A stretch of 64,000 nt of DNA from CAYYNQ01 sp964473105 (GCA_964473105.1 CAYYNQ010000105.1:7414-71413); one strand, 5' to 3'. Counted from the first letter of the stretch, positions 25,244 through 34,771 are shown. Numbers and translations are program-made. The notes: generated by a model not told the origin, from the letters alone.

Positions 25244-27004
25244 ATGGATTTTTTGAGTCATGATATCCTGATTGTGGGGGGTGGCGGGGCTGGCCTGCGG
25301 GCGGCTATCGCGATAGGTGAGGAAAATCCCAATCTCAGCGTTGGGGTCGTCTCGAAACTCTACCCGATGAGGTCGCATACAGTCGCGGCTGAAGGCGGGG
25401 CGGCTGCGGTTATCAAACCCAAGGACAGCATTGAAAACCATATCTATGACACCATTTCGGGTGCGGATTGGCTGGCCGATCAAGATGCCGTAGAGATGTT
25501 CGTTAACGCAGCGCCGAAGGAAATGATTCAATTAGAACACTGGGGCTGTCCCTGGAGCCGTGAACCCGATGGTTCGGTTGCTGTACGTCCCTTTGGCGGG
25601 ATGAAGATCGAACGTACCTGGTATGCGGCCGACAAGACCGGCTTCCACATGTTGCATTCACTGTTCCAGACTGTCCTGAAGTATGACAACATCACGCGTT
25701 ACGACGAATGGTTTGCCACAAAACTTCTCGTGCACGACGGGCGTTGCCAGGGAGTGGTGGCATTGGAACTACGTAGTGGTCAGGTCCGGGCAATCGCCGG
25801 TAAGGGGACAATCCTGTGTACCGGCGGGGCTGGGCGCATATTCCCTTTTACAACCAACGCAGCGGTCAAGACGGGCGATGGTATGGCACTTGCTTATCGT
25901 GCCGGGGTCCCGCTAAAGGATATGGAGTTCGTCCAGTATCACCCGACCGGATTGCCGGGTACGGGTATCTTGATCACCGAAGCCTCGCGTGGCGAAGGCG
26001 GGATTCTACTCAACAAAGCGGGATACCGCTACCTTCAGGACTACGAACTGGGTTCGCCGCTGGATGTTAGTCATGCGAATCATCCCCAGAAGCGGACGAT
26101 GGAGTTGGGACCACGAGACCGTCTGTCGCAGGCCTTCGAGAAGGAACGTCAGAAAGGTACTACCCTCGAAGGGTCCTACGGGCATTATGTATACCTCGAC
26201 ATCCGCCATATGGGTGAGAAGAAGATCGATAAGAAGCTGCCTTTTGTGCGTGAATTATGCCGTAATTATGCAGGTATCGACCCGGTGCACGAGATGATAC
26301 CCGTACGGCCGGTTGTGCATTATGTGATGGGTGGCGTGCACACGAACATCGAGGGTGAGACACCGTTGCCAGGGCTGTTTGCCGCGGGTGAGTGTGCGTG
26401 CGTGAGTATCAATGGAGCTAACCGGCTGGGTTCGAACTCGTTGACGGAGTTGCTGGTTTTCGGCGCGCGTTCCGCGAGGGCTGCCGTCCGGTTCGGCGAT
26501 GGTTTGGAGAGCCCTGACGTTAGGGCTCTGACCTTGCAGGCCGATCAGGAACAGCAGCGTATTCGGAAACAATTCTTCGAGTCTCGTGGTGGTGGTGAGT
26601 CGATCGCGGGATTGCGAGTTGAACTGACTGGTGCAATGGAGGCTGGGGCAGGTATTTATCGTGACGAGCAGTCGCTGCGTGCGTCCTGCGGAAAGATTCG
26701 TGAGTTGAAGGAGCGTTTCTCTAGGATCGAACTGACTGATCGCAGCCTGACGTTCAACACGGAATTGACATCGGCACTCGAGCTTGAATATATGCTGGAC
26801 GTTGCCGAGGCGCTGGCCCATAGTGCACTGGCGCGCAGGGAATCGCGTGGCTCGCACCAGCGGATCGATTATCCCGGCCGCGACGATGACCGGTTCCTAA
26901 GGCATTCATTGGCATACCGAAGCGACGGCGATCCGCGCATCGAATATCAGGACGTGGTCATTACGAAATGGCCTCCGGGAAAACGTGATTATGGCAACAA
27001 GTGA
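25244..27004 (+). CDS. frdA: Fumarate reductase flavoprotein subunit FrdA
   Basis: Catalytic subunit of quinol:fumarate reductase, reducing fumarate to succinate (reversible). It carries covalent FAD: R-S-H-T-V-A-A-E-G-G places the attachment His at residue 45, as in E. coli FrdA. Other motifs: the N-terminal G-G-G-G-A-G dinucleotide fold, W-G-C-P-W-S-R, F-G-G-M-K-I-E-R-T-W, V-Q-Y-H-P-T-G-L-P, E-A-S-R-G-E-G-G, and H-Y-V-M-G-G-V. The sequence is strikingly like the enterobacterial FrdA rather than SdhA. ATG at 25244 gives the E. coli-like N-terminus; ATG 25238 is two codons earlier. It overlaps frdB by 14 bases. Confidence 0.96.
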   Translation: MDFLSHDILIVGGGGAGLRAAIAIGEENPNLSVGVVSKLYPMRSHTVAAEGGAAAVIKPKDSIENHIYDTISGADWLADQDAVEMFVNAAPKEMIQLEHWGCPWSREPDGSVAVRPFGGMKIERTWYAADKTGFHMLHSLFQTVLKYDNITRYDEWFATKLLVHDGRCQGVVALELRSGQVRAIAGKGTILCTGGAGRIFPFTTNAAVKTGDGMALAYRAGVPLKDMEFVQYHPTGLPGTGILITEASRGEGGILLNKAGYRYLQDYELGSPLDVSHANHPQKRTMELGPRDRLSQAFEKERQKGTTLEGSYGHYVYLDIRHMGEKKIDKKLPFVRELCRNYAGIDPVHEMIPVRPVVHYVMGGVHTNIEGETPLPGLFAAGECACVSINGANRLGSNSLTELLVFGARSARAAVRFGDGLESPDVRALTLQADQEQQRIRKQFFESRGGGESIAGLRVELTGAMEAGAGIYRDEQSLRASCGKIRELKERFSRIELTDRSLTFNTELTSALELEYMLDVAEALAHSALARRESRGSHQRIDYPGRDDDRFLRHSLAYRSDGDPRIEYQDVVITKWPPGKRDYGNK

Positions 27005-27761
27005 TACATTACCATCCTCCGGACAGACGATAGGTCTGGATGTGTTCCGTTACCGCCCCGAGGAAGGGGAAGGGCCCACTTTGCAGCATTATGAGGTTCC
27101 ATACCGCGAGGACTGGGTGGTATTGGATGCATTAAACCATGTGAAAGATGAGATCGATGGGACACTCAGCTTTCGGTGGTCGTGCCGGATGGGTGTTTGC
27201 GGTAGTTGTGGAATGATGGTGAACGGTGAGCCAAAACTGACCTGTGCGGCGTTCCTGCGTGACTATTACCCGGAACCAGTCCGAGTAGAACCGCTGAATT
27301 ATTTTCCCGTTATTCGCGACTTGGTGATCAATATGGATGATTTCCTAGGCAAGCTGGACGAGGTCAAGGCTTGGCTGATCCCAGAGGAAACGAAACCGGT
27401 TTCCGAGGGCGAGTATAAGCAGTCTCCTGCCGAACTGGCCCGATACAAGCAATTCAGCATGTGTATCAATTGCATGTTGTGTTACTCGGCTTGCCCGGTC
27501 TACGGCCAGCACCAGGACTTCATTGGCCCGGCCGCAATTGCACTCGCGCAGCGCTATAATCTCGACTCGCGCGACGGTGCGTCGGACGAACGGGCAGAGG
27601 CGATTTTCAGCCATGAAGGGATCTGGGAATGCACCTTTGTCGGAGAGTGTACACGAGTCTGTCCGAAAAATGTGGATCCGGCCGGTGCGATACAGCAGGC
27701 AAAGATTGCAGCAACAAACGACTGGTACAAGTCGGTGTTACTTCCGTGGGGGAAACGATGA
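26991..27761 (+). CDS. frdB: Fumarate reductase iron-sulfur subunit FrdB
   Basis: Passes electrons from the membrane quinol site to FrdA through three clusters. The [2Fe-2S] ligands lie in S-C-R-M-G-V-C-G-S-C-G-...-L-T-C, the [4Fe-4S] ligands in C-I-N-C-M-L-C-Y-S-A-C-P, and the [3Fe-4S] ligands in C-T-F-V-G-E-C-T-R-V-C-P. The 256-residue length is normal (E. coli 244). It begins inside the end of frdA at ATG 26991 and ends in an ATGA overlap with frdC, so all subunits are translationally coupled for stoichiometric assembly. Confidence 0.96.
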   Translation: MATSDTLPSSGQTIGLDVFRYRPEEGEGPTLQHYEVPYREDWVVLDALNHVKDEIDGTLSFRWSCRMGVCGSCGMMVNGEPKLTCAAFLRDYYPEPVRVEPLNYFPVIRDLVINMDDFLGKLDEVKAWLIPEETKPVSEGEYKQSPAELARYKQFSMCINCMLCYSACPVYGQHQDFIGPAAIALAQRYNLDSRDGASDERAEAIFSHEGIWECTFVGECTRVCPKNVDPAGAIQQAKIAATNDWYKSVLLPWGKR

Positions 27762-28177
27762 GGAGTCGGCAGCAGGCAGTAACGGCAGGGTCGGAAACCC
27801 GGGAGTATATCCGTCCGATGCCCGGTGGCTGGTGGATGAAGAAGAAGACCTACTTGGCGTTCATGGCCCGTGAATTGACGAGCCTTTTTGTGGGTGGGTA
27901 TGCGCTGTTTCTGTTGTTACTGGCCTCGCGGCGGCATGATACGGATTTGTTCGCGGCTCTACTGGACAATACGTTTTTGACGGTAATGCAGATTGTCGCC
28001 CTGCCGATGGTATTATATCACACGATCACCTGGTTCAACCTGACGCCGAAGGCAATGGTTGTGTGGCGGGGTGAAGAGAAGGTCAGTCCGTTTCTGATCG
28101 CGGGGGTCAACTATATCGCATGGGTTGTGGTTTCCGTCGTTGTTGTGTTCATTGTGTCGAGGTACAAACAGGGGTGA
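27758..28177 (+). CDS. frdC: Fumarate reductase membrane anchor FrdC
   Basis: The 139-residue membrane subunit that, with FrdD, anchors FrdAB and forms the quinol site. It aligns with E. coli FrdC (131 residues): Y-I-R-P-M-x3-W-W near the N-terminus, R-E-L-T-S-L-F-V (compare R-E-G-T-A-V), then H-T-I-T-W-F-N-L-T-P-K-A (compare H-T-K-T-W-F-E-L-A-P-K-A). Three membrane helices are predicted. The ATG at 27758 overlaps the frdB stop; GGGGGAAA is a good ribosome site. A much longer in-frame extension to 27629 runs inside frdB and is not used. Confidence 0.93.
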   Translation: MRSRQQAVTAGSETREYIRPMPGGWWMKKKTYLAFMARELTSLFVGGYALFLLLLASRRHDTDLFAALLDNTFLTVMQIVALPMVLYHTITWFNLTPKAMVVWRGEEKVSPFLIAGVNYIAWVVVSVVVVFIVSRYKQG

Positions 28178-28181
28178 GATC

Positions 28182-28517
28182 ATGGTAAGGTCAAACGAGC
28201 CCATCTGGTGGTCTTTATTCTCTGCGGGGGGCGTTGTGGCGGCGTTTCTAATTCCTGTGGGTATCCTTATAACCGGGATCCTGTTGCCGGCGGGATGGAT
28301 CTCACCGGAGGAGTTACGTGGGTTTTTCGGGCACTTACTGACGCGACTGGTTTTGCTGGTATTGATCTCGCTGCCGTTGTTTCACTGGGCACATAGATTC
28401 CGGTATGTGCTGGCAGATCTGGGCCTGAAGGGTATTCCGGTTTTACTGGCGGTTATTTGTTACGGCGCGGCAATTTTGGGTACATTTCTGGCAGCGTATC
28501 ATCTTCTGTTTTCCTGA
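28182..28517 (+). CDS. frdD: Fumarate reductase membrane anchor FrdD
   Basis: The second anchor subunit, 111 residues, three membrane helices. The N-terminus S-N-E-P-I-W-W-S-L-F-S-A-G-G matches the E. coli form (S-D-E-P-V-F-W-G-L-F-G-A-G-G), as does the H-x-x-H/R loop between helices 2 and 3 (L-P-L-F-H-W-A-H-R-F-R-Y). Neither FrdC nor FrdD binds heme in E. coli, and no extra conserved His pair is evident here. It starts four bases after frdC and ends the operon, which faces nuoM across a terminator. Confidence 0.93.
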   Translation: MVRSNEPIWWSLFSAGGVVAAFLIPVGILITGILLPAGWISPEELRGFFGHLLTRLVLLVLISLPLFHWAHRFRYVLADLGLKGIPVLLAVICYGAAILGTFLAAYHLLFS

Positions 28518-28655
28518 TATAACCTGAAATCCATGTCGGCGTGATGGTTCTCGTGTCTTCTCGTGGACCGGTGTGCGGTATGCATCCTAGTCCATCCCCT
28601 ATGTGGGTTCATATTCCAAGCTTTTCGGAACATTCCCATCAAGTCCTTGTTTTAC

Positions 28656-28687
28656 AAAAAATGAACGGGTCTTCACATGGGTGAAGA
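28656..28687 (-). terminator. Intrinsic terminator of the nuo operon
   Basis: Perfect 7-base arms TCTTCAC (28670-28676) and GTGAAGA (28681-28687) with a 4-base loop lie just past the nuoM stop. Read leftward they are followed, after 8 bases, by six T (28656-28661 as A on the plus strand). It sits between convergent frdD and nuoM. Confidence 0.65.
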
Positions 28688-28693
28688 AGCGGA

Positions 28694-30280
28694 TCAGCGG
28701 TTATGGTTATGGCTCGCCGTTATGACATCATCATCGAGTGCGGGCATTGCCAGATATTGCGATGACATTGATGTTTTGTTGACAATATTGATTGAAGAAG
28801 GCTCCAGGGAGTTGATGAAGGGCTTGGGATAAATCCCCATCCAGAATGCCAGCACGCAGAGGACAATTAGAGTAAGGGCTTCGCGTAGATTCAGGTCATT
28901 GAGCACCTTGTTTTCCTCGCGTTTCAACTCGCCAAAGAACGTTTTCTGCATCATCCTCAGCATGTAGCATGCCGCCAAGATCACACCGCTTGTCGCGCAT
29001 GCCGCCCAGAGCCAGTTTGTCTTGTATGTCCCGATCAGGATCATAAATTCCCCAACAAAACCGTTCAGCCCGGGTAGGCCCACCGATGACAGTACCATGA
29101 TCATTGTCAGAGTGGCATAGATCTTCATGTTGTGTGCCAAACCGCCGAACTGTGACATCTCACGGGTATGGCGGCGTTCGTAGATATACCCGACGCACAG
29201 GAACAGCCCGCCGGTTGAAATTCCATGGGCAATCATCTGCAGTGATGCACCGGTGACCGATTCCACCTGAAACGCAAAAATACCCAAGACGATGAACCCC
29301 ATATGGCTTACCGAACTGTAGGCGACCAGTCGTTTCATGTCGGACTGTGCCAGCGCCGTTAATGCGCCGTATATGATTGCGATGATGGATAATACTGCCA
29401 GCACAGGTGCAGCGAGAACGGCTTGGTCGGGAAACAGAGGAATGGCAAATCGCAGTAGGCCGTAGACCCCGGTTTTTAGCAGAACGCCGGCCAGAATCAC
29501 GGACCCGGCCGTCGGAGCTTCGGTGTGTGCATCGGGCAACCAAGTGTGCAGTGGAAAGAGCGGGATCTTGATGCAGAAAGCCAGAAGGAATCCCAGAAAC
29601 AGGTACATTTTCATCTCGGGACGGATATAGGGAGCGACCTCATTGATCAGAACGCCGATATTGAATGTTCCATAACCGATGTGGGCCTCGGCCTGAAAGT
29701 AAAGCGCGATGATGGCAATCAGCATGAGGACCGAACCGGCCATGGTATATAGGAAGAATTTCATCGTGGCATACAACCGATTTCCCGAACCGAAGATGCC
29801 GATCAGGAAGTAAAGCGGGACAAGCATTAATTCCCAGAAGATATAGAAAAGAATCAAGTCTAGGGCAAGAAACGTCCCAATAATTCCGGTCTGCAGTAGC
29901 AGGAGAAAAAAATAAAACTCCTTCTGCCGTTTGTCGATCGCGGTCCATGACGCCATTACCGACAGGACCATGAGCACGTTGGTCAAAAGAACCAGTGTCC
30001 CGGACAACCCATCAAGACCCAGCAGGAGATGGATATTAAATGACTCGATCCAGGGAATGTCGACACCTGCGGTGAACTTTCCGGGAGAGTTGATTATTCC
30101 CCCGATGAATCGACAGGAGATCAATGCGGTTAGGACGGTTGAAAGCAGTGCGAGTTTACGCGATATGAGGTCCTTCTTGCCTGATGGAAACACTGCTATG
30201 AGGACAGCAAAGAACAGCGGCAGTGTCGTCATCAGTAACAAAGGTCGGAAGGGGAGGCTGTCGAGATTTGAAAAATCCAT
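28694..30280 (-). CDS. nuoM: NADH-quinone oxidoreductase subunit M
   Basis: One of the three antiporter-like proton-pumping subunits of complex I. The 528-residue protein has about 14 membrane helices, with F-Y-I-F-W-E-L-M-L-V-P-L-Y-F-L-I-G (conserved Glu of helix 5), the lysine-containing K-I-P-L-F-P-L-H-T-W-L-P-D-A-H-T-E-A segment and S-D-M-K-R-L-V-A-Y-S-S-V-S-H-M-G. The start at 30280 (M-D-F-S-N-L) fits the family; the frame extends to 30355 without similarity. It is the last gene of the operon here, placed after nuoL. Confidence 0.96.
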   Translation of the reverse strand: MDFSNLDSLPFRPLLLMTTLPLFFAVLIAVFPSGKKDLISRKLALLSTVLTALISCRFIGGIINSPGKFTAGVDIPWIESFNIHLLLGLDGLSGTLVLLTNVLMVLSVMASWTAIDKRQKEFYFFLLLLQTGIIGTFLALDLILFYIFWELMLVPLYFLIGIFGSGNRLYATMKFFLYTMAGSVLMLIAIIALYFQAEAHIGYGTFNIGVLINEVAPYIRPEMKMYLFLGFLLAFCIKIPLFPLHTWLPDAHTEAPTAGSVILAGVLLKTGVYGLLRFAIPLFPDQAVLAAPVLAVLSIIAIIYGALTALAQSDMKRLVAYSSVSHMGFIVLGIFAFQVESVTGASLQMIAHGISTGGLFLCVGYIYERRHTREMSQFGGLAHNMKIYATLTMIMVLSSVGLPGLNGFVGEFMILIGTYKTNWLWAACATSGVILAACYMLRMMQKTFFGELKREENKVLNDLNLREALTLIVLCVLAFWMGIYPKPFINSLEPSSINIVNKTSMSSQYLAMPALDDDVITASHNHNR

Positions 30281-30323
30281 GAGTATTATTTCTTTCGTTC
30301 TGAAAATTCCTTTCTTGACCGAT

Positions 30324-32315
30324 CTAACCCGAACAGTAGATGGCAATAAACACAATCAGATTAACCCCAATCAGGATGGCCAGGGCATAGGCCTGAACCT
30401 GACCGTTCTGAAGCCCACGTATCATACGGCTGCCAACCCTTGCAAGCCCGGCGAAGAGATGCAGGATTCCATCGATGATGTGTTTGTCGAACCAGGTTGC
30501 GAGACATGCAATCACCTCAAGCGTTCCTCCCACGAAAATCAGATAGAAATCGTCCCAATACCACTTGTTATAACTAAAACGGAAAAATGGACCAGCAGCG
30601 CGTGCAACTCGTTCTCCGCCGGCCGGCCCCTGCAGGAGGTAAAGTTTGCGTGCGAACCAGATACCGCCGATCACGATGATCGTCGAGAGGGTCATCAGTA
30701 TCCATTCAAGAACGAGGGAGTGTTCCCCCACGTGCTTGATGTCATCGGTGGCTATTTTGTAATATTCAGCGGTTTGCTGTGCACTCTCCACCACCGGGTG
30801 GAGGAACGTGCCAATCGTCCCGTAATCGGCATGACTGCCGAACGTATGTAGTATTCCGGCCGGCAGATTGATGTAACCCGCAATCACGGTGCCCGCCGCG
30901 AGGATGATCAGAGGAACGGTCATAGTCCAGTGAGATTCATGTATGTGTGATTTTGTTTGTTTATCGAGCCGGGACTCACCATGGAATGTCAGGTAATAGA
31001 CGCGGAATGTATAGAATGCGGTCATGGCTGCCGTCAAGATACCGGCGATCCACAAAACCTTGCCGAGCGCAAGATCTGAGCTGAAGGTCTTCCAGAGGAT
31101 CTCATCCTTGGAAAAGAAACCAGCCAGCAGCGGAACTCCCGCGAGCCCGAGGCATCCTGTCAAGAACGTCCAGTGCGTTCTGGGCATCCACTGCTTTAGG
31201 CCACCCAACCTGAATATATCCTGCTGGTGATGTGCCGCGTGGATCACACTGCCGGCTCCAAGGAAAAGACATGCCTTGAAGAATGCGTGTGTAAAGACGT
31301 GGAATATCGCAGCGATAAACGCACCACAGCCGCAAGCCAGGAACATGTAGCCAAGCTGGCTGCATGTTGAGTATGCAAGAACCTTCTTGATATCACGTTG
31401 GGTGAGAGCGATGGTTCCGGATACGAAGGCTGTTGCGCAGCCGACAACGGCGACGATGGCCAGTGTGGTCGGCGCAAGTGCAAATACGGCTGACATGCGG
31501 ACCATCAGATAAACCCCGGCAGTGACCATTGTGGCCGCATGAATCAACGCCGAGACGGGGGTCGGTCCGGCCATTGCGTCGGGAAGCCACACGAACAGTG
31601 GGATTTGCGCGCTTTTTCCGCAGCAGCCAACGAAAAGCATCAGCGTGAGGACCGTGACGAAAATGGTTCCGTAGGCCAACAGATCATTCTGACCCAATTT
31701 CGTGATGATCTCTTGGATGTTCAGTGTGCCCGCTGCGTGGAAGATCATAAACATGGCGATCAGGAATCCGAAATCACCGATGCGGTTGACCACGAATGCC
31801 TTTTTGCCGGCTTCAGGTGCGCCTCGCAGCGACATATAATATCCAATGAGGAGGTAAGAACAGAGTCCGACGCCCTCCCAGCCGACAAAAATCAGCGGGA
31901 GACTATCGCCGAGGACGAGGATCAGCATGCTGAAATCAAACAGACAAAGATAGGCGAAGAATCGGTTGTATCCCGGATCGCCCTTCATGTAACCAACAGA
32001 ATAGAGAAAGACGAGTGTCGAGACCAGAGTTACGAAAAACAGCATCAGTGTTGTCAACTGATCGACGTGGAAACCGACCGAGACGTTCAGGCCGCCGACG
32101 GCAATCCATTCCCAAAGGTCGACCTGGATGGGTAACACCAGTGCCCCACCAATTGCGGCTAGAAAGAGGATCGTGCTAATCACAGCGGAGGCTCCCATGC
32201 AGACCACCGCCAGCCAGCCCCCGCCGTTTCCGAGCCACTTCCCGAACAGTCCATTGAGCAAGAAGCCCACAAATGGCAGCAAGGGTATCAGGATGATTAA
32301 CAGGTTCCAGTCCAT
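30324..32315 (-). CDS. nuoL: NADH-quinone oxidoreductase subunit L
   Basis: The distal antiporter-like subunit of complex I, 663 residues. It shows V-G-W-E-G-V-G-L-C-S-Y-L-L-I-G-Y-Y (helix 5 Glu), P-L-F-V-W-L-P-D-A-M-A-G-P-T-P-V-S-A-L-I-H-A-A-T-M-V-T-A-G-V-Y (helices 7-8) and R-D-I-K-K-V-L-A-Y-S-T-C-S-Q-L-G-Y-M. The C-terminal part (residues about 510-663) forms the long lateral helix and final membrane helix that strap the antiporter subunits together. It follows nuoN by 31 bases and precedes nuoM by 43. Confidence 0.97.
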   Translation of the reverse strand: MDWNLLIILIPLLPFVGFLLNGLFGKWLGNGGGWLAVVCMGASAVISTILFLAAIGGALVLPIQVDLWEWIAVGGLNVSVGFHVDQLTTLMLFFVTLVSTLVFLYSVGYMKGDPGYNRFFAYLCLFDFSMLILVLGDSLPLIFVGWEGVGLCSYLLIGYYMSLRGAPEAGKKAFVVNRIGDFGFLIAMFMIFHAAGTLNIQEIITKLGQNDLLAYGTIFVTVLTLMLFVGCCGKSAQIPLFVWLPDAMAGPTPVSALIHAATMVTAGVYLMVRMSAVFALAPTTLAIVAVVGCATAFVSGTIALTQRDIKKVLAYSTCSQLGYMFLACGCGAFIAAIFHVFTHAFFKACLFLGAGSVIHAAHHQQDIFRLGGLKQWMPRTHWTFLTGCLGLAGVPLLAGFFSKDEILWKTFSSDLALGKVLWIAGILTAAMTAFYTFRVYYLTFHGESRLDKQTKSHIHESHWTMTVPLIILAAGTVIAGYINLPAGILHTFGSHADYGTIGTFLHPVVESAQQTAEYYKIATDDIKHVGEHSLVLEWILMTLSTIIVIGGIWFARKLYLLQGPAGGERVARAAGPFFRFSYNKWYWDDFYLIFVGGTLEVIACLATWFDKHIIDGILHLFAGLARVGSRMIRGLQNGQVQAYALAILIGVNLIVFIAIYCSG

Positions 32316-32346
32316 TGAGTCTTCCCTTTAAGCTCCTTTCGTTCCC

Positions 32347-33831
32347 CTATGGGTGTCTGATAAACAGGAATGTGGATGGAAAAATCGCAAAAAACAACAG
32401 ACAGATAGCCACGGCGCCGAGGGCAACCATATTTTGCATGTTCATGTAGCCTTTGGCTGGTCGTTCTGTGGCGGAGGGCTGCATGTACATATTGACGATA
32501 ATACGGAGATAATAATAAACGCCGGCGATGGAGGACAGTACACCAATGACTGCTAGGACAAAGTGTTCGCCGGCAACCGCGACCGAGAACAGTTCGACCT
32601 TGCCAAAGAACCCGACCGTCAATGGAAATCCGAGCAGTGAGAGCATGGACAGGGTCATGACAAAGGCAAGCATCGAAGAGCGCCGGCTCAGCCCGGCATA
32701 ACGGTTGATCTCCTTCTCCCCGTCCTCGCCGATCGTTGCGGCAACACCGAAGGCAAGCAGTGTCATGACGGTATAGGCCATCAGGTAATAGGCAAGTGCC
32801 TCACGTGCCTCGGCGAGTAGGCCATAGTTTTTCAGCACGACGATCATCGGGATCAGCATGTATCCACTGTGTGCAATCGAGGAATAGGCAAGCATTCTCT
32901 TGAAGTGGGGCTGGACCACAGCGCCGATGTTCCCGACGAGCATGCTGAGGACAGCCACAGTGTAGAGTGCGGCCCAGATGCCGTCGGGCAGGTCATTCCA
33001 GAACGTGATCAGGTCGATAAAATGGTATAATGCGACGAATCCGGCGACCTTTGCAACGGATGCGATGGCTGCGGCGATGGGGGTGGCGGCTCCGTCATAG
33101 ACATCAGGTGCATACATGTGGAACGGCGCGAGCGTCAGTTTGAAGGCGAACCCTACCAGGACCAGAGCAATTCCGATTATGAGGAACTTTTCGTTTATAA
33201 CCTGGTCGTTAACAAAGACATATTCGATTTGGTTGTAATGCAGTGCGCCGGTCGACCCGAATATGAACGCGATGCCTAAAAGCAGGAAGGCGGCCGCGAC
33301 CGATCCCAACAGGAAATACTTGAAGGCGGCCTCAGTCGAACGCAGGTTGCGTTTTTCCAGTCCGGCCAAGACATAAAGGGTAATGGACAGGACCTCGATG
33401 TTCAGGAAGAGAGTCAACAGCTCGGAGGAAGCCGCCAGCGCCATCATCGACATGATTGCCAGCGTCAGCAGGCCATAATACTCCCCGTGCGGGATCGCTT
33501 TGTCTACCAGGTAGCGGGGTGATATGAGGAACAGGAAAAGGCCACCTGCCAGAATGACCAGCTGCGACAAAAAGACTAGGTAATGATTGACATAGAGAAC
33601 GCCGAAATAAGCAGTGCTGGCATCCTTTCCGGGATCGTGGCCCTGTGTGATCAGAATGACAAAGGCCAGACAGATCCCGGAAATTCCGAACACTGGCAGG
33701 GTTCCCCGCTGGCTGCGTGGCAGTAGAATATCGGCCAACAGTGTTACCAGCCCTGTAACGATCAGTACGAGCAACGGTAGCGTTTCGATAAGCGATCGGG
33801 TGATTCCGGGGATGAGTTCGGCGTAGTTCAA
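32347..33831 (-). CDS. nuoN: NADH-quinone oxidoreductase subunit N
   Basis: The third antiporter-like subunit, 494 residues with about 14 membrane helices. Family features: E-L-L-T-L-F-L-N-I-E-V-L-S-I-T-L-Y-V-L-A-G, S-T-E-A-A-F-K-Y-F-L-L-G-S, F-K-L-T-L-A-P-F-H-M-Y-A-P-D-V-Y-D-G-A and F-K-R-M-L-A-Y-S-S-I-A-H-S-G-Y. Translation likely starts at TTG 33831, supported by GGAAGG just upstream. Its place between nuoK and nuoL is unusual: the common order is K-L-M-N. Confidence 0.96.
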   Translation of the reverse strand: MNYAELIPGITRSLIETLPLLVLIVTGLVTLLADILLPRSQRGTLPVFGISGICLAFVILITQGHDPGKDASTAYFGVLYVNHYLVFLSQLVILAGGLFLFLISPRYLVDKAIPHGEYYGLLTLAIMSMMALAASSELLTLFLNIEVLSITLYVLAGLEKRNLRSTEAAFKYFLLGSVAAAFLLLGIAFIFGSTGALHYNQIEYVFVNDQVINEKFLIIGIALVLVGFAFKLTLAPFHMYAPDVYDGAATPIAAAIASVAKVAGFVALYHFIDLITFWNDLPDGIWAALYTVAVLSMLVGNIGAVVQPHFKRMLAYSSIAHSGYMLIPMIVVLKNYGLLAEAREALAYYLMAYTVMTLLAFGVAATIGEDGEKEINRYAGLSRRSSMLAFVMTLSMLSLLGFPLTVGFFGKVELFSVAVAGEHFVLAVIGVLSSIAGVYYYLRIIVNMYMQPSATERPAKGYMNMQNMVALGAVAICLLFFAIFPSTFLFIRHP

Positions 33832-33844
33832 TTCTTACCTTCCG

Positions 33845-34183
33845 TCAGCCGTGCAGCACGTTCAGCTGGTCGGCTTCGATATTGTTCCGGTCATTAAAAA
33901 TTTTAATAAAGAGCGCCAGACCCACGGCAGCTTCCGCAGCAGCGATCGTGATCACGAACAGGAAAACTGCAACGCCTTCGGGTTTACCAAGGCTCTGTGC
34001 AAACGTTATGAACGCCAGGTTTGCAGCATTAAACATCAGCTCCACGCACATGAAGATCGTGATGGCATTTTGTTTCCAGAGGATCCCCAAGACGCCAATC
34101 GAAAAGATTGCCACTGAAAGAACCAGGTTTCCGGAGATCATCAGTTCCATGTCTTTATATTTCTTCGTGACAGGTTCCGCCAA
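33845..34183 (-). CDS. nuoK: NADH-quinone oxidoreductase subunit K
   Basis: A small membrane subunit of complex I with three helices. The core M-C-V-E-L-M-F-N-A-A-N-L-A-F carries the conserved buried Glu of helix 2, and the start V-L-S-V-A-I-F-S-I-G-V-L-G matches NuoK. The frame begins at TTG 34183, nine bases after nuoJ, with GGGA upstream (112 residues). ATG at 34150 would give 101 residues, the usual family length, but has a weaker ribosome site. I keep the longer form with this reservation. Confidence 0.93.
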   Translation of the reverse strand: MAEPVTKKYKDMELMISGNLVLSVAIFSIGVLGILWKQNAITIFMCVELMFNAANLAFITFAQSLGKPEGVAVFLFVITIAAAEAAVGLALFIKIFNDRNNIEADQLNVLHG

Positions 34184-34192
34184 GATATCCCG

Positions 34193-34771
34193 TCAGGAAT
34201 TGTCCCCCTTCGTGGCGAATGTTTCTGTGGCTTTACGACTGTGCAGGTCCTCGTCGTCGGCACCCTGAATCAGGTGGCGACGTGCCAGTACGATTGCACC
34301 CACAACAGCGATTAACAGAAGTACCGATGTCATTTCAAATGCATAGACATAATCGCCGATCAGTCGGAATCCTACTGTCTCGGCATCGGTCCCGATAAAA
34401 TTAACGGTTGTATCCCGTTCCCCAGAGGCTATCGTTCCGATGATGGCCATGATCTGCCCGATAAAGGCGAGCGCGAACATCAGGCCAAGCATACGCACAG
34501 CCCGATTCCCGCTTGTCGGCTTGTTCTGGCTGTTGAGGTTTAAAAGCATGATCACAAAAATGAACAGGACCATGATTGCGCCGGCATAGACGATGATCTG
34601 GAACGCAGCCGCCAATTCCGCATTCATCAGGATAAACTGACCGGCAATGGCAACCATTGTCAGGACCAGGTAAAGTGCGTTGTAGAGCGGGTGTGGTGCA
34701 AGCACGACCATCAATGCAGAGAATAGCGCCAGCACAAACAGTGCGCCGTAGATGATTTCAATAATCAGCAT
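34193..34771 (-). CDS. nuoJ: NADH-quinone oxidoreductase subunit J
   Basis: A membrane subunit of 192 residues with five helices. The conserved third-helix region reads A-A-F-Q-I-I-V-Y-A-G-A-I-M-V-L-F-I-F-V-I-M-L-L-N, part of the central hydrophilic axis and pi-bulge region that links quinone reduction to pumping. The charged C-terminal tail extends into the cytoplasm. It follows nuoI after an 82-base gap, the largest inside the operon. Confidence 0.95.
   Translation of the reverse strand: MLIIEIIYGALFVLALFSALMVVLAPHPLYNALYLVLTMVAIAGQFILMNAELAAAFQIIVYAGAIMVLFIFVIMLLNLNSQNKPTSGNRAVRMLGLMFALAFIGQIMAIIGTIASGERDTTVNFIGTDAETVGFRLIGDYVYAFEMTSVLLLIAVVGAIVLARRHLIQGADDEDLHSRKATETFATKGDNS

Noticed and set aside
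31539..32135. 198-codon plus-strand frame opposite nuoL, and similar long frames opposite nuoD, nuoF and gltB
   Set aside because: Antisense shadows of strongly conserved complex I and glutamate synthase genes.
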